Shown in pieces: positions 29,925 to 38,378 of a stretch of 64,000 nucleotides of DNA. The stretch is from Urbifossiella sp046350095 (GTDB lineage Bacteria; Planctomycetota; Planctomycetia; Gemmatales; Gemmataceae). A model generated the notes under the pieces. It did not search any database and was not told where the DNA came from. It saw nothing but the letters and a program-made list of their open reading frames with translations. Each line of letters opens with the position of its first letter. Position 1 is the stretch's first letter. The DNA is taken from assembly GCA_046350095.1 (NCBI GenBank), contig JAXMBA010000004.1:496001-560000 (forward strand), given 5' to 3'. The translations under genes were made by a program, and so were the position numbers.

Positions 29925-30115
29925 GCGCTGGGCTTGGTGTTTGGAGTTTCGTGTTGCCGCCCTGGGATAGCGTACCAGCCCGCGCCCGACGGCGGAACCA
30001 CTCGACCAAACACGAAATCCGAAACTCTGCCCCGGCCTTCATCACGTCTTCACCCGCGACTCCCGGCCGCGGACGAAGTACCCTGTAGTGACGACCCCCA
30101 CACCCACGGTGCCCC

Positions 30116-31576
30116 ATGACGCCCGACCGTGCCGCGCTCCTCGCTCGGGTCGACGCGTTCGAGATCGATGGCCCGACTGACCCCGCTCTCCCCTTCGCTG
30201 CACGGCTGGCACGCGAGCACGGCTGGAGCCGGCCCTACGCCGACCGCGTAGTCCGCGAGTACAAGCGGTTCGCCTTCCTGGCCGCGGCCGGGCTCGGGCC
30301 GGTTTGCCCGTCAGAGGACGTGGACGCAGCGTGGCACCTCCACCTGACGTACACCCGCAGCTACTGGACGCGGTTCTGCGGCCACGTGCTCGGCATGCCG
30401 CTGCATCACGAGCCGACGAAGGGCGGACCGGCCGAGGAGCGGAAGCACCTGGCGATGTACGCCCACACCCTCACCTCGTACCGCGAGGCATTCGGCGAAA
30501 CACCGCCGTCGGACGTATGGCCAGCGGCCGCCGAACGCTTCGGCATCGACTTGCAACACCGCGTTGTCAATACGGCCCGGAACTGGGTGGTCCCAAAGCA
30601 GCCCGTCTGGAGGGCGATTCAGTTGACCTCGGCACTCGTGGTGTTGGGGGTGGTCGTGCCGGGGTGCGACGGCGGGTTCAACCCGTTCGACCTCGTCGGG
30701 TCAGAATTCCTGGTGTTCTTCGTACCGACCCTACTGGGCGCGGTGATCGCGGGCCGGCTCATCCGCACCCGCCTGCGGTCGCCGGGACCACAGCCCGGCG
30801 ACGAGGAGCGCACGCTCGGCTGGGAGGAGTCCGCCTTCCTGGCCGGCGGGCCGCCGCGACTGACCGTTGCCTCCGTCGCCCGGCTCGCGGCCACGGGGGC
30901 GCTGGTGGATGAACAGGGCGTACTGAACCGGGCGGCGGGAGTTTCGTCTCGCGGGTACAGCCCGATCGAGCAGGTCGTGCTCGACCACTTACCGGTGAAG
31001 CGCGGGGACCTGATCGCCCTCCGGCGGGCGGTGGAGACGAAGTACGCCACCGACGCCGCCCGGCTGGAATCCGAGGGTTACACGCTATCGGACGGGCGGC
31101 GCGGGGCGGTCGGATGCGCCGCCTTTCTGCCCGTGCTGCTCGTGGTCCTCGTCTTCGGAGTGCCGCGACTGATGACCGGCTTGTCCCTCGGGAAGCCGGT
31201 GGGCTATCTCGTGGCGTCGATCGGGGCCGGATTGCTCGTCGGAATCGTAATGGCTTTCTGGCAGCTTCCACGACTGACGCGGCGGGGCGAGGCGGCGCTG
31301 CACCGGACCCGGGACCGACACTGGAGCCTGAACGAGAAGGTCACCGCTGGGGCCGACGTGGGTTTGGCCGTGGCCCTATTCGGGACCGTCGTCCTGACGG
31401 GCACGGCTCACGACTTCCTGCGGTCGTGGTACCCACGGCAAGCGCACTCCGGGTCGAGCGGCGGATGCGGCTCGGGGTGCGGCACAGGAGCCAACGGCGG
31501 TTGCGGCGGAGATGGCGGGGGCGGGGGATGTGGCGGTTGCGGCGGGGGGGGATGTGGTGGCGGTGGGGGCGATTGA
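30116..31576 (+). CDS. TIGR04222-like membrane protein with Gly/Cys-rich tail
   Basis: 486 residues. The N-terminal 100 residues hold DVDAAWHLHLTYTRSYW, resembling the plant/bacterial glycine-rich-domain (GRDP) family, which has the D-x-x-W-H-x-H-x-x pattern. A helix (SALVVLGVVVPGC) and a second pair of helices follow. The central part has the TIGR04222-type sequence (LTVASVARLAATGALVDEQG). Two more helices follow near 330-360 and one near 420. The last about 50 residues are almost all Gly and Cys (CGGCGGGGCGGG type). No catalytic site is evident. The function is unknown. Confidence 0.78.
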   Translation: MTPDRAALLARVDAFEIDGPTDPALPFAARLAREHGWSRPYADRVVREYKRFAFLAAAGLGPVCPSEDVDAAWHLHLTYTRSYWTRFCGHVLGMPLHHEPTKGGPAEERKHLAMYAHTLTSYREAFGETPPSDVWPAAAERFGIDLQHRVVNTARNWVVPKQPVWRAIQLTSALVVLGVVVPGCDGGFNPFDLVGSEFLVFFVPTLLGAVIAGRLIRTRLRSPGPQPGDEERTLGWEESAFLAGGPPRLTVASVARLAATGALVDEQGVLNRAAGVSSRGYSPIEQVVLDHLPVKRGDLIALRRAVETKYATDAARLESEGYTLSDGRRGAVGCAAFLPVLLVVLVFGVPRLMTGLSLGKPVGYLVASIGAGLLVGIVMAFWQLPRLTRRGEAALHRTRDRHWSLNEKVTAGADVGLAVALFGTVVLTGTAHDFLRSWYPRQAHSGSSGGCGSGCGTGANGGCGGDGGGGGCGGCGGGGCGGGGGD

Positions 31577-31661
31577 GCCGACGGGAGTTTGACCGCAGTC
31601 GAATCGGGTGCTACGGGTTGAGGCGGGCAACGAACCGCCCGCCTGCCCGAGACCACCGTCG

Positions 31662-32384
31662 ATGCTCCTGTCCCCAACGGCCGACCCGAATCCGTCCATA
31701 CCCGCTACGCGCCGCAGGGTGTGGGCCGCGCCGGCCCTTCGCTCGCACGGCCTCATCGTCCTCACCGCCAACCAGTTGGTTCTCTCGCCCGACCGCGGCC
31801 CACCCCGCCCCGAGGTGCTGGCCGCGGCCGAACTCGGCGACGACCTGGAAGAACTGTTCGGCCCGCTGGCGACGACAATCGGTTTGCGGAGCGTGGGGCG
31901 GGCGACGCTTGACCTGCTTCGGAATTCGGTCACGCTGGCCTACGCCGGCCCCGCCGGCCCGACCCGTGTGCGGATCGAGTTCGAGTCCGCCGACGCGGCC
32001 GATTCCTGTTTCACGAAACTGTGGCGTCGCATGGGCCAGGACTGCGCTCTCCGGCCCTACCGCCGCGAAGGGTGGGCCCTGGCCGCAGCCCCGCTCGGGC
32101 TGCTCGCAGCCGTGCTGCTACTGACCGCGGTACTGACCATAACCGTGAGCTCGTTCGACGAACACGCGCACGATCGACCGGCGGGGGTGGTGAGCGTCCC
32201 CGCTGCGGGCAGCCTCGGCAACCCGGGCGACTCCGCGATGTCACCGCTGGAGTGCTGGCTCGGCTGGATGGACTGGCGGGTGATCTGCGGCTTCGGCGGT
32301 GCCGCCGCGGCGGGGACGCAGGTGTGGTTGTACCGCCGGCTCACGGCACCGCCGCGGGCGTTGGTCGTGGTTCGCGGTGCGTAG
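31662..32384 (+). CDS. membrane protein of unknown function
   Basis: 240 residues from the ATG at 31662; an upstream GTG at 31608 would add 18 unlikely residues. A soluble N-terminal domain of about 130 residues contains LRSHGLIVLTANQLVLSPD and a VRIEFESADAADSCFTKLWRRMG segment, similar in feel to a PH-like fold. One long hydrophobic segment (LAAAPLGLLAAVLLLTAVLTITV) and a second shorter one (WRVICGFGGAAAAGTQVWLY) follow. It lies between the TIGR04222-like gene and a small protein gene, all on plus. I recognise no family. Confidence 0.65.
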   Translation: MLLSPTADPNPSIPATRRRVWAAPALRSHGLIVLTANQLVLSPDRGPPRPEVLAAAELGDDLEELFGPLATTIGLRSVGRATLDLLRNSVTLAYAGPAGPTRVRIEFESADAADSCFTKLWRRMGQDCALRPYRREGWALAAAPLGLLAAVLLLTAVLTITVSSFDEHAHDRPAGVVSVPAAGSLGNPGDSAMSPLECWLGWMDWRVICGFGGAAAAGTQVWLYRRLTAPPRALVVVRGA

Positions 32385-32412
32385 GCCGGCTCCGTTTCGC
32401 CCGAGGACGACG

Positions 32413-32901
32413 ATGCGGCGTGAAGACTGCATGGACCTGTTCGGCAAGATCCCGCAGGTGTACCACCCCCAGATCAACCTGATCCTCCGCGGGCAGGGGA
32501 TGATCACGGTAGACGTGGTCATCCGGTTCGAGTCGCACTACGTCGTGCTCCGGGGCCGCGAGCAGGGATCGACCGACGAGGGCCGGGCGTTCTTCGTCCC
32601 CTACGAGGAGATCGCCTACTTCCGGCTCGAGCGTGTGGTGAAGCTGGGCGAGATCAAGTCGATGTACGGGGAGACCGGGTTCGTAGACGCGGAGGACGCC
32701 CTGCTCGCGGCGGCCGACAAACCGGAGGCCGACCCCGCCGCGGAGACGTCGGCCGGCGACGCCTCGAAGACCCCGCCGCCGATGGCGACGCCGCACGGCC
32801 CGACCGACCCCGCCGCGATCGCCCGGCAGAACCTACTCGAGCGCATCCGCGCCGCCCGCGCGAACGTCGGCGGGGCGACCGGTCGGGTGGGTGGTCGGTA
32901 A
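32413..32901 (+). CDS. small conserved-looking protein
   Basis: 162 residues from the ATG at 32413 (GAGGA six bases upstream); an ATG at 32431 is an alternative. The first 90 residues are compact (VYHPQINLILRGQGMITVDVVIRFESHYVVLRGREQG, then FFVPYEEIAYFRLERVVKLGEIKSMYG), suggesting a beta-rich domain. The rest is Pro/Ala-rich and looks disordered, and the end overlaps the JAMM peptidase gene by 11 bases. No family recognised and no membrane segment. Coupling to the JAMM gene suggests a shared transcript. Confidence 0.68.
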   Translation: MRREDCMDLFGKIPQVYHPQINLILRGQGMITVDVVIRFESHYVVLRGREQGSTDEGRAFFVPYEEIAYFRLERVVKLGEIKSMYGETGFVDAEDALLAAADKPEADPAAETSAGDASKTPPPMATPHGPTDPAAIARQNLLERIRAARANVGGATGRVGGR

Positions 32902-33328
32902 ACTGTCAAACGCCGTGCCGCCGCTCCGCATTCCCGCCGAAGTTCTCGCCGCGGTAGTCGCGCACGCCCGTGCCGAATCGCCGTGCGAGTGCTGCGGCCT
33001 TCTCGCTGGCTCGCCCGACGGCCGCGTCGGGCTGCACTTCCCGATCCGCAACGACCTCGCCAGCCCGACCGAGTATTTGACGAACGCACACGACCTGCTC
33101 GCGGCCACGAAGGCCGTCCGGGCTTCGGGGGCCGAGGTGCTGGCGATTTACCACTCGCACCCGACGTCCGCCCCAGTCCCGAGCACGAAGGATGTGGCAG
33201 GCAACCACTGGGGCAATTCAGTCGTTCACCTCATCGTCGGCCTCGCCGGCCCGCAACCGGACCTGCGGGCTTGGCACATCACCGAAATCGGGTTCGAAAC
33301 GGCCGAGTGGGTTGTTGCCGGCCGGTGA
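32891..33328 (+). CDS. JAMM/MPN+ (M67 family) metallopeptidase
   Basis: 145 residues from the GTG at 32891. The zinc site is complete: H88, H90, S98 and D101 in IYHSHPTSAPVPSTKD, and the upstream catalytic Glu is probably E33 in PCECCGLLAG. Bacterial members remove C-terminal residues from ubiquitin-like sulfur carriers or cleave similar isopeptide bonds. The sequence is of the short Mec/CysO-processing type, but no sulfur-carrier or E1-like gene is adjacent. It overlaps the preceding gene by 11 bases and is followed by a ferredoxin 160 bases on. Confidence 0.9.
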   Translation: MVGKLSNAVPPLRIPAEVLAAVVAHARAESPCECCGLLAGSPDGRVGLHFPIRNDLASPTEYLTNAHDLLAATKAVRASGAEVLAIYHSHPTSAPVPSTKDVAGNHWGNSVVHLIVGLAGPQPDLRAWHITEIGFETAEWVVAGR

Positions 33329-33488
33329 CCGGTTGGGCAGGAGCTCGGGTCGCAGAAGTGAAAAAAACCTCGGCGCAGGACTGGCGTCGGAGCGATCCCG
33401 TTGGCATAACGGGAGAAACGCCCGTCCGCGTACGTCAGGCCGCGGGCGGGCCGTGGCCCCGAAGCCCTGAGCCCGGAGGTTCCCGCTC

Positions 33489-33797
33489 GTGCCGCACGTC
33501 GTCACCGCCAACTGCAACGACTGCAAGTACACCGACTGCTGCGTCGTGTGTCCGGTGGAGTGCTTCTACCAGGACGAGAAGATGCTCTACATCGACCCGG
33601 CGGACTGCATCGACTGCGAGGCGTGCGTCCCCGAGTGCCCGGTCGAGGCTATCTACTCCGAGCCGAACGTGCCCGGCCAGTGGCAGAGCTACATCCAGCT
33701 GAACGCCGACAAGAGCGCCGCCCTCAAGGGCTCCGGCGGCCACATCACCGAGAAGGCCGACCCGCTCGAGGGCCCGGACTGCTCGGCGAAGAAGTAG
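33489..33797 (+). CDS. fdxA: 7Fe-8S ferredoxin
   Basis: 102 residues from the GTG at 33489 (GGAGG about nine bases upstream). The nine Cys at 9, 12, 17, 21, 25, 40, 43, 46 and 50 match Azotobacter-type ferredoxin I (C-x2-C-x4-C-x3-C-x3-C and C-x2-C-x2-C-x3-C). A [3Fe-4S] and a [4Fe-4S] cluster are therefore expected. An extra Cys at 18 adjoins the first group. The C-terminal extension is typical of this class. It is a low-potential electron carrier in the cytoplasm. A terminator follows. Confidence 0.95.
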   Translation: MPHVVTANCNDCKYTDCCVVCPVECFYQDEKMLYIDPADCIDCEACVPECPVEAIYSEPNVPGQWQSYIQLNADKSAALKGSGGHITEKADPLEGPDCSAKK

Positions 33798-33831
33798 CGG
33801 CCGGTGGCGCGATGTCTGTGGCCAGTCCGAC

Positions 33832-33870
33832 GCAGCGGCTCCGGTAGCACCCGGGGCCGCTGTCTTTTTC
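33832..33870 (+). terminator. rho-independent terminator after fdxA
   Basis: A 12-bp stem with one G-U pair (33832-33843 with 33850-33861) has a 6-base loop and is followed by TCTTTTTCT. It lies 35 bases past the ferredoxin stop. Confidence 0.8.
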
Positions 33871-33949
33871 TCTGCGGCGGCGCCTACCATCTCGTGTTCG
33901 ACGTCGTGGTCCCTACTGCCCACTGTACTCTGACCACTGTCCACTACTC

Positions 33950-34918
33950 ATGACCGGCCTCCTCCTCGTCCAGCTCGGCACTCCGGACGCCCCCACCTAC
34001 CGGGGGCTGTTCCCGTACCTCCGCCAGTTCCTGTCGGACCGCCGCGTCATCGAGGTCCCGAAGCCGATCTGGGTTCCGCTGCTGTACGGGTTCATCCTGC
34101 CGTTCCGCAGCGGGGCCTCGGCAGCGAAGTACCGCCGCGTATGGAACCCCGACACCGGCTCGCCGTTGATGCACTACACGATCCGCCAGGCGGCCTTACT
34201 ACAGGAACACTTCCCCGGGACGCCCGTCCGCTTCGGCATGATGGTCGGCAACCCGCCGGTCCGCGATGCGGTAAGGCAAATGATCGAGTCCGGGGTGGAT
34301 CGGCTCGTGGCGCTACCGATGTTCCCGCAGTACTCGGCGACCACGTCCGCCAGCGCGACCGACGCCCTGTTCGGCGCATTAATGAAGGAGCGTCGCGTCC
34401 CCGCGGTCCGTGTCGTGCCGCCGTACTTCGACCATCCGGCGTACATTAACGCACTCGCCGCTAACTTCCGCGACGACATCGCCGGCCTCGGCTGGGAGCC
34501 GGAGCACGTCGTCATCAGCTTCCACGGCATCCCGCAGAAGTATGCCCAAAAAGGCGACCCGTACGCGACGCACGTCGTCCGAACGACCCAGGCGCTGGTG
34601 AAGCGGATGGGCTGGCCGCGGAGCTACTGGACGCAGACGTACCAGTCGCGATTCGGCAAGTCCCCGTGGCTCAAGCCCTACACGGACGACGTGCTCGAAC
34701 GCCTGGCCAAGCGGGGTGTCCGGCGCGTGTACGTGCTACTCCCCGGGTTCACGGCCGACTGCCTCGAAACGATCGACGAGATCGGCCACGAGAGCCGCGA
34801 GGTCTTCCTCCACGCTGGCGGCGAGACGCTACACAATGGCCGCTGCCTGAACGACCACCCGCGCTGGATTGAGGCGATGGCCAGCATCGTCCGCGACGAG
34901 GCGGCCGGCTGGATGTGA
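33950..34918 (+). CDS. hemH: ferrochelatase
   Basis: 322 residues, the usual length. It inserts iron(II) into protoporphyrin IX (or coproporphyrin III) in the last part of heme synthesis. Signatures: LLVQLGTPDAP at the N-terminus, VVISFHGIPQKYAQKGDPY with the conserved His of SFHG, and YVLLPGFTADCLETIDEIGHE, where the Glu of the ETxxE pattern matches the second active-site residue. No Cys ligands for a [2Fe-2S] cluster are seen at the C-terminus. It ends only three bases from the convergent vWA gene. Located next to ferredoxin; feoAAB is 27 kb away. Confidence 0.97.
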   Translation: MTGLLLVQLGTPDAPTYRGLFPYLRQFLSDRRVIEVPKPIWVPLLYGFILPFRSGASAAKYRRVWNPDTGSPLMHYTIRQAALLQEHFPGTPVRFGMMVGNPPVRDAVRQMIESGVDRLVALPMFPQYSATTSASATDALFGALMKERRVPAVRVVPPYFDHPAYINALAANFRDDIAGLGWEPEHVVISFHGIPQKYAQKGDPYATHVVRTTQALVKRMGWPRSYWTQTYQSRFGKSPWLKPYTDDVLERLAKRGVRRVYVLLPGFTADCLETIDEIGHESREVFLHAGGETLHNGRCLNDHPRWIEAMASIVRDEAAGWM

Positions 34919-34921
34919 ACT

Positions 34922-35746
34922 TTAGCGGAACTCGACGGGCGCCGCGACGCCGGTCGGCCCGACCCGTGTCGTGACAAGCGTCACCGGCTTTCCCGCCAGC
35001 CGCAACTGGGTGCGGATCCCGGCCGTCGGTAGGTCGGAGGCGTCAGTGAACCACACGACGAAATCCGGCTTCTGGTCGAGCGCGAGTCGCAATCCGGCGA
35101 GGTGATCCCCCCTCCCGGCCGGGTAACAAGACGCGAGCCGCGTGGGTGTTACGACCTCTGCACTTGCGGCGTAGACCACAACTTTCACCTCTACTCTCGT
35201 TGGTTGAGCCGCGGCGGTTGCGGCAAGCGCGTCGCGGGCCGCGCTGAATTTCCCCCATTCGCCCATACTGCCGGACGCATCGAGTAGGTAGACGACACGC
35301 TGCCCCGCGGTCAGCGCGCCATGAACCGGTCGGGTGACGGCCGCCGCGGGTCGAACTACCGGGTCTGAGATCGGCGCGGGAGTGGCTACGACGCGACGGA
35401 CATGCGCCAGCACAGAATCCGGCAGCGATGACGGCACGGACGCGATGCGCGGAGTGCTGCGGGTGTATTGCCCATCCGTGGCAAAGGGTACGTCATGTGA
35501 CTCGGCGATCCTGTGCTCTTCGACCTCTGCGACCGGTTCGGGGTCCGTCGCCACCGCCACTTGCACCGGAACCGGTACGTCACGCATGGGCTCCACGCCG
35601 ATCCGCACGCACGTGTCGAGAGCCGGTCGCGCACTCGACGGGAGTTCACCCCGTGTCGAGAGCGACGCAAGGGCAACGATCGTGGCGTGTATCGCGACCG
35701 ACGCGGCAACCGCCCAACCCGCCCGGATTCGTAGACGCATCGGCAC
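34922..35746 (-). CDS. membrane-anchored vWA domain protein
   Basis: 274 residues. One N-terminal membrane helix (GWAVAASVAIHATIVALASL) is followed by a region of about 115 residues rich in Val/Pro/Glu, then a von Willebrand A domain from about residue 150. The MIDAS motif is present in VVYLLDASGSMGEWGKF (D-x-S-x-S form), with PDFVVWFTDASDLP toward the end. The segment after the helix resembles TonB-type linkers. It probably binds a protein partner outside or at the membrane through a divalent metal. The gene converges closely on hemH. Confidence 0.8.
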   Translation of the reverse strand: MPMRLRIRAGWAVAASVAIHATIVALASLSTRGELPSSARPALDTCVRIGVEPMRDVPVPVQVAVATDPEPVAEVEEHRIAESHDVPFATDGQYTRSTPRIASVPSSLPDSVLAHVRRVVATPAPISDPVVRPAAAVTRPVHGALTAGQRVVYLLDASGSMGEWGKFSAARDALAATAAAQPTRVEVKVVVYAASAEVVTPTRLASCYPAGRGDHLAGLRLALDQKPDFVVWFTDASDLPTAGIRTQLRLAGKPVTLVTTRVGPTGVAAPVEFR

Positions 35747-35867
35747 CCTCCCGGCGGCCCGATACCGGCCTCAGGCCCGAGCCGCAAGAGCCTACCGGTT
35801 GGGGTTGCGGTTTACGTCCGCCGTCGGCATCGTCCGCAGGCTTCCCACAGATTGTAAAGGAGTCCGC

Positions 35868-36380
35868 ATGTCGCGTCGGACACTCCCGCGGGCCGTCTCC
35901 GCCGGCCTGCTCGTCGCCGCCCTGGGCGGCCCGGTCGCCGGCCAGGCGCCGAATCCGTGGCGCGGCGAAACCGCCGACCTGCCGACCGCCCCGGCCCCGC
36001 GCGCCGTGGCCGCAAAGCCGACCCGCCAGCTCACCATCGGGTTCGGCTTCAGCAGCTTCGGCGGCCTGACCGGGACCATCGAAATCCGCGACCTGACCAC
36101 GCCGACGCCGGCCCCGGTCGAGGACTCGCGCTACAAGATCGAGGGCGCGGCCCCGCGGAAGCTGCCGCCGGGTTGGTTCGTCGAGAGTCTTCCGAGCCCG
36201 CGGTACCTGGAGCAGTTCACTACGAACTTCCCGCCAAGCCCGCTCTTTCCTCTGGCCCGGGAGCAGGAGTCCACGACCGCCCCGGCCTCTGTGGTGACGG
36301 CGTCGCACGTCCGCGTGCCGGAATACATGCCGCCGCCGAAGCCGCTGCCGGTCCGGGCCATCCCGCCCGCGGCGCCGTAA
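35868..36380 (+). CDS. secreted protein of unknown function
   Basis: 170 residues from the ATG at 35868 (AAAGGAG seven bases upstream), chosen because the signal peptide starts here (SRRTLPRAVSAGLLVAALGGPVAGQAP, cleavage after GQA). The mature region is Pro/Ala-rich with one distinctive Gly/Phe segment (LTIGFGFSSFGGLTGTIEIRDL) and a Pro-rich tail (MPPPKPLPVRAIPP). It is probably envelope or surface bound. It lies between the vWA gene (divergent) and the Ser/Thr kinase gene, 66 bases upstream of the latter. Confidence 0.65.
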   Translation: MSRRTLPRAVSAGLLVAALGGPVAGQAPNPWRGETADLPTAPAPRAVAAKPTRQLTIGFGFSSFGGLTGTIEIRDLTTPTPAPVEDSRYKIEGAAPRKLPPGWFVESLPSPRYLEQFTTNFPPSPLFPLAREQESTTAPASVVTASHVRVPEYMPPPKPLPVRAIPPAAP

Positions 36381-36446
36381 GTCGTTGCAGGTGGGGGGCA
36401 GCGGGAGTAGCATCTTTCAAGCCCGCACACCCGTAACCGGTCCGCG

Positions 36447-38378
36447 ATGACGCCCGACCCGCTCGCCGATACCCGGCCTCGCCCGCCGGCGGCGAACTCG
36501 AGTGACACTTCCACCGCCCCACAGCCGGGCTTTGATCCGCGCATCCCCGAGGGCCCCCTAGCCGCGACCGCTCCGTGCGACCCGGCGGCCCGTCCGAGCG
36601 TGGTGGACCTCCCGAACGCCGGGATGGTGGTCGGCGAGTTCGAGTTGCGGCTGGAACTCGGCCGCGGGTCTTTCGGGCGAGTGTTCCTCGCCGACCAGAA
36701 GGGGCTGAACCGTCGCGTGGCGCTGAAGGTGTCGCTCGGACGCGATATGACGGCCGAAGAGGGGAAGTCGCTCGGCGGCCTCGAGCACGACCACATCGTG
36801 AAGGTCTACTCGTCCTTCGCACCACCCGGGACCAACTGGCACTGTCTCTGCCTCCAGTACGTGCCCGGTACCGACCTCCGCGGCGTCATCTCACGCCTGC
36901 ACCGCGACAGGGTCCCGCTCTCGGGGCAGGACATTCTGGACGCCGTAGACGAAGCGGGTCGGAAGGACGCGGGGTTCGATCCGGCCGCACTGCGCGACCG
37001 CGAGGCTCTGGCGGCCGACGACTTCGCCCAGGCCGTGTGTCGCCTCGGCGGCCGGCTCGCGGAGGCGTTGGCGTTCGCCCACGGCCGCGGAGTTCTACAC
37101 TGCGACGTGAAGCCGGCGAACATTCTCATCACGCCCTACGGCCGGCCGATGCTCGCCGACTTCAACGTGGCCTTCGACCGGGCGAAAGTCGGTCGCGGTG
37201 TCGGCGGGACGGAGGCGTACATGGCCCCCGAGCACCGCGCCGCGTCCGAGGCCGGCGCCGCCGGCACGGTCGACGAGCGGTGCGACATCTTTTCGATCGG
37301 CGTCGTGCTGCACGAACTGGCAACCGGCGTGCGTCCCGACCACCAGCATGCCATTGACGCCCTCGCTGCCCTACCACACGAAGTCGCGCAGGTGATTCAT
37401 AGTTGCCTGGAGCCCGACCCGGCAGCGCGGTACGCCACGGCCGGCGCGCTGGCTGGAGCCCTCGCGGGAGCATGGCACCTTCTTGCGGCGCGGCGGGCGA
37501 TGCCGAAGCCCGGTCAGTTCGGCCGCTGGGTCGTATCCAACCCGGTGTGGGCGCTGGCGCTCGCCGGCCTGATGCCGCACCTCGCGGGGTCGGTCGTGAA
37601 CATCAGCTACAACGCGGTTCAGATTGACCTGACGAAGCCGCAAGAACGCGCGTTCGACGCACTCGTTATCGGGTACAACGCCGTCGTCTACCCGGCGTGT
37701 GCGACGTACTTGTTCCTGCTCCTGCGCCGCATCGGGAATGGCATCCGGGCTATACCCGTGTCTCGTGGCGCGACTGCCGACGAGCTGCGCCGGCGCTGCC
37801 GACACCTCGGCTGGGTGGCGATCGGACTCGGCTGCGTCGGCTGGTTTCCGGGGGCAGTCCTCTTTCCTCTCGGCATCGACCTGGCGACCGGTGGCACAGA
37901 ACCGATCGAGCCGGACAAGCGACTCGCGCTGTACGGCCACTTCGCCGTATCGTTCGTGCTGTCAGGGCTGATCGGGATCGTGTTCAGCTTCCTCGGCGTG
38001 ATGTACGTGCTACTCCGGGCCGTCTTCCCGATCGCGGGTAACCCCGACACGTATCGCCCGGGTCTGGTCGGCGCCGAACTCCGGCCGCTGGCGTGGTGGT
38101 TCGGTCCGTTCGTGCTGCTGGCTAGCGCCGTGCCGCTGACCGGGGCGATGATGCTCGTCAGCCTCAGCGACGACAGGATGACACTGCCGTTCCGTTTACT
38201 CGTGGTCGGGCTGATCGGCTTCGGCGTGGTCGCGGTCGGGATGGCCGAGCGGATGACGCGCCGAATCGCGCGCCTGGCCGCGGTCTGGGAGGTGGAGACG
38301 GACCCGGAAACGCCTGCTCAGGTGCCGTGGGACTCGCGGCGGTCGAGTACGGCGGTCCGCGCCGCGCCGCGTCAGTAG
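36447..38378 (+). CDS. membrane-bound Hanks-type Ser/Thr protein kinase
   Basis: 643 residues. The kinase domain spans about 63-345: Gly-rich loop LGRGSFGRVFLA (71-82), catalytic Lys in VALKV (K94), and HCDVKPAN (218-225) with Asp220 and Asn225. It has DFN instead of DFG (238-240) and APE at 260-262. There is a long insertion between the hinge and the HCD motif (about 145-205), typical of planctomycete kinases. Six or so membrane helices follow from about 360 to 600, with a short cytoplasmic tail. The DFN Asn is a recurrent variant in these kinases, so activity remains plausible. The substrate is unknown. Confidence 0.9.
   Translation: MTPDPLADTRPRPPAANSSDTSTAPQPGFDPRIPEGPLAATAPCDPAARPSVVDLPNAGMVVGEFELRLELGRGSFGRVFLADQKGLNRRVALKVSLGRDMTAEEGKSLGGLEHDHIVKVYSSFAPPGTNWHCLCLQYVPGTDLRGVISRLHRDRVPLSGQDILDAVDEAGRKDAGFDPAALRDREALAADDFAQAVCRLGGRLAEALAFAHGRGVLHCDVKPANILITPYGRPMLADFNVAFDRAKVGRGVGGTEAYMAPEHRAASEAGAAGTVDERCDIFSIGVVLHELATGVRPDHQHAIDALAALPHEVAQVIHSCLEPDPAARYATAGALAGALAGAWHLLAARRAMPKPGQFGRWVVSNPVWALALAGLMPHLAGSVVNISYNAVQIDLTKPQERAFDALVIGYNAVVYPACATYLFLLLRRIGNGIRAIPVSRGATADELRRRCRHLGWVAIGLGCVGWFPGAVLFPLGIDLATGGTEPIEPDKRLALYGHFAVSFVLSGLIGIVFSFLGVMYVLLRAVFPIAGNPDTYRPGLVGAELRPLAWWFGPFVLLASAVPLTGAMMLVSLSDDRMTLPFRLLVVGLIGFGVVAVGMAERMTRRIARLAAVWEVETDPETPAQVPWDSRRSSTAVRAAPRQ

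Noticed and set aside
38372..38378. Seven-base overlap of convergent kinase and permease genes as a frameshift sign
   Set aside because: Both stops are clean and both C-termini look normal; short convergent overlaps are ordinary.
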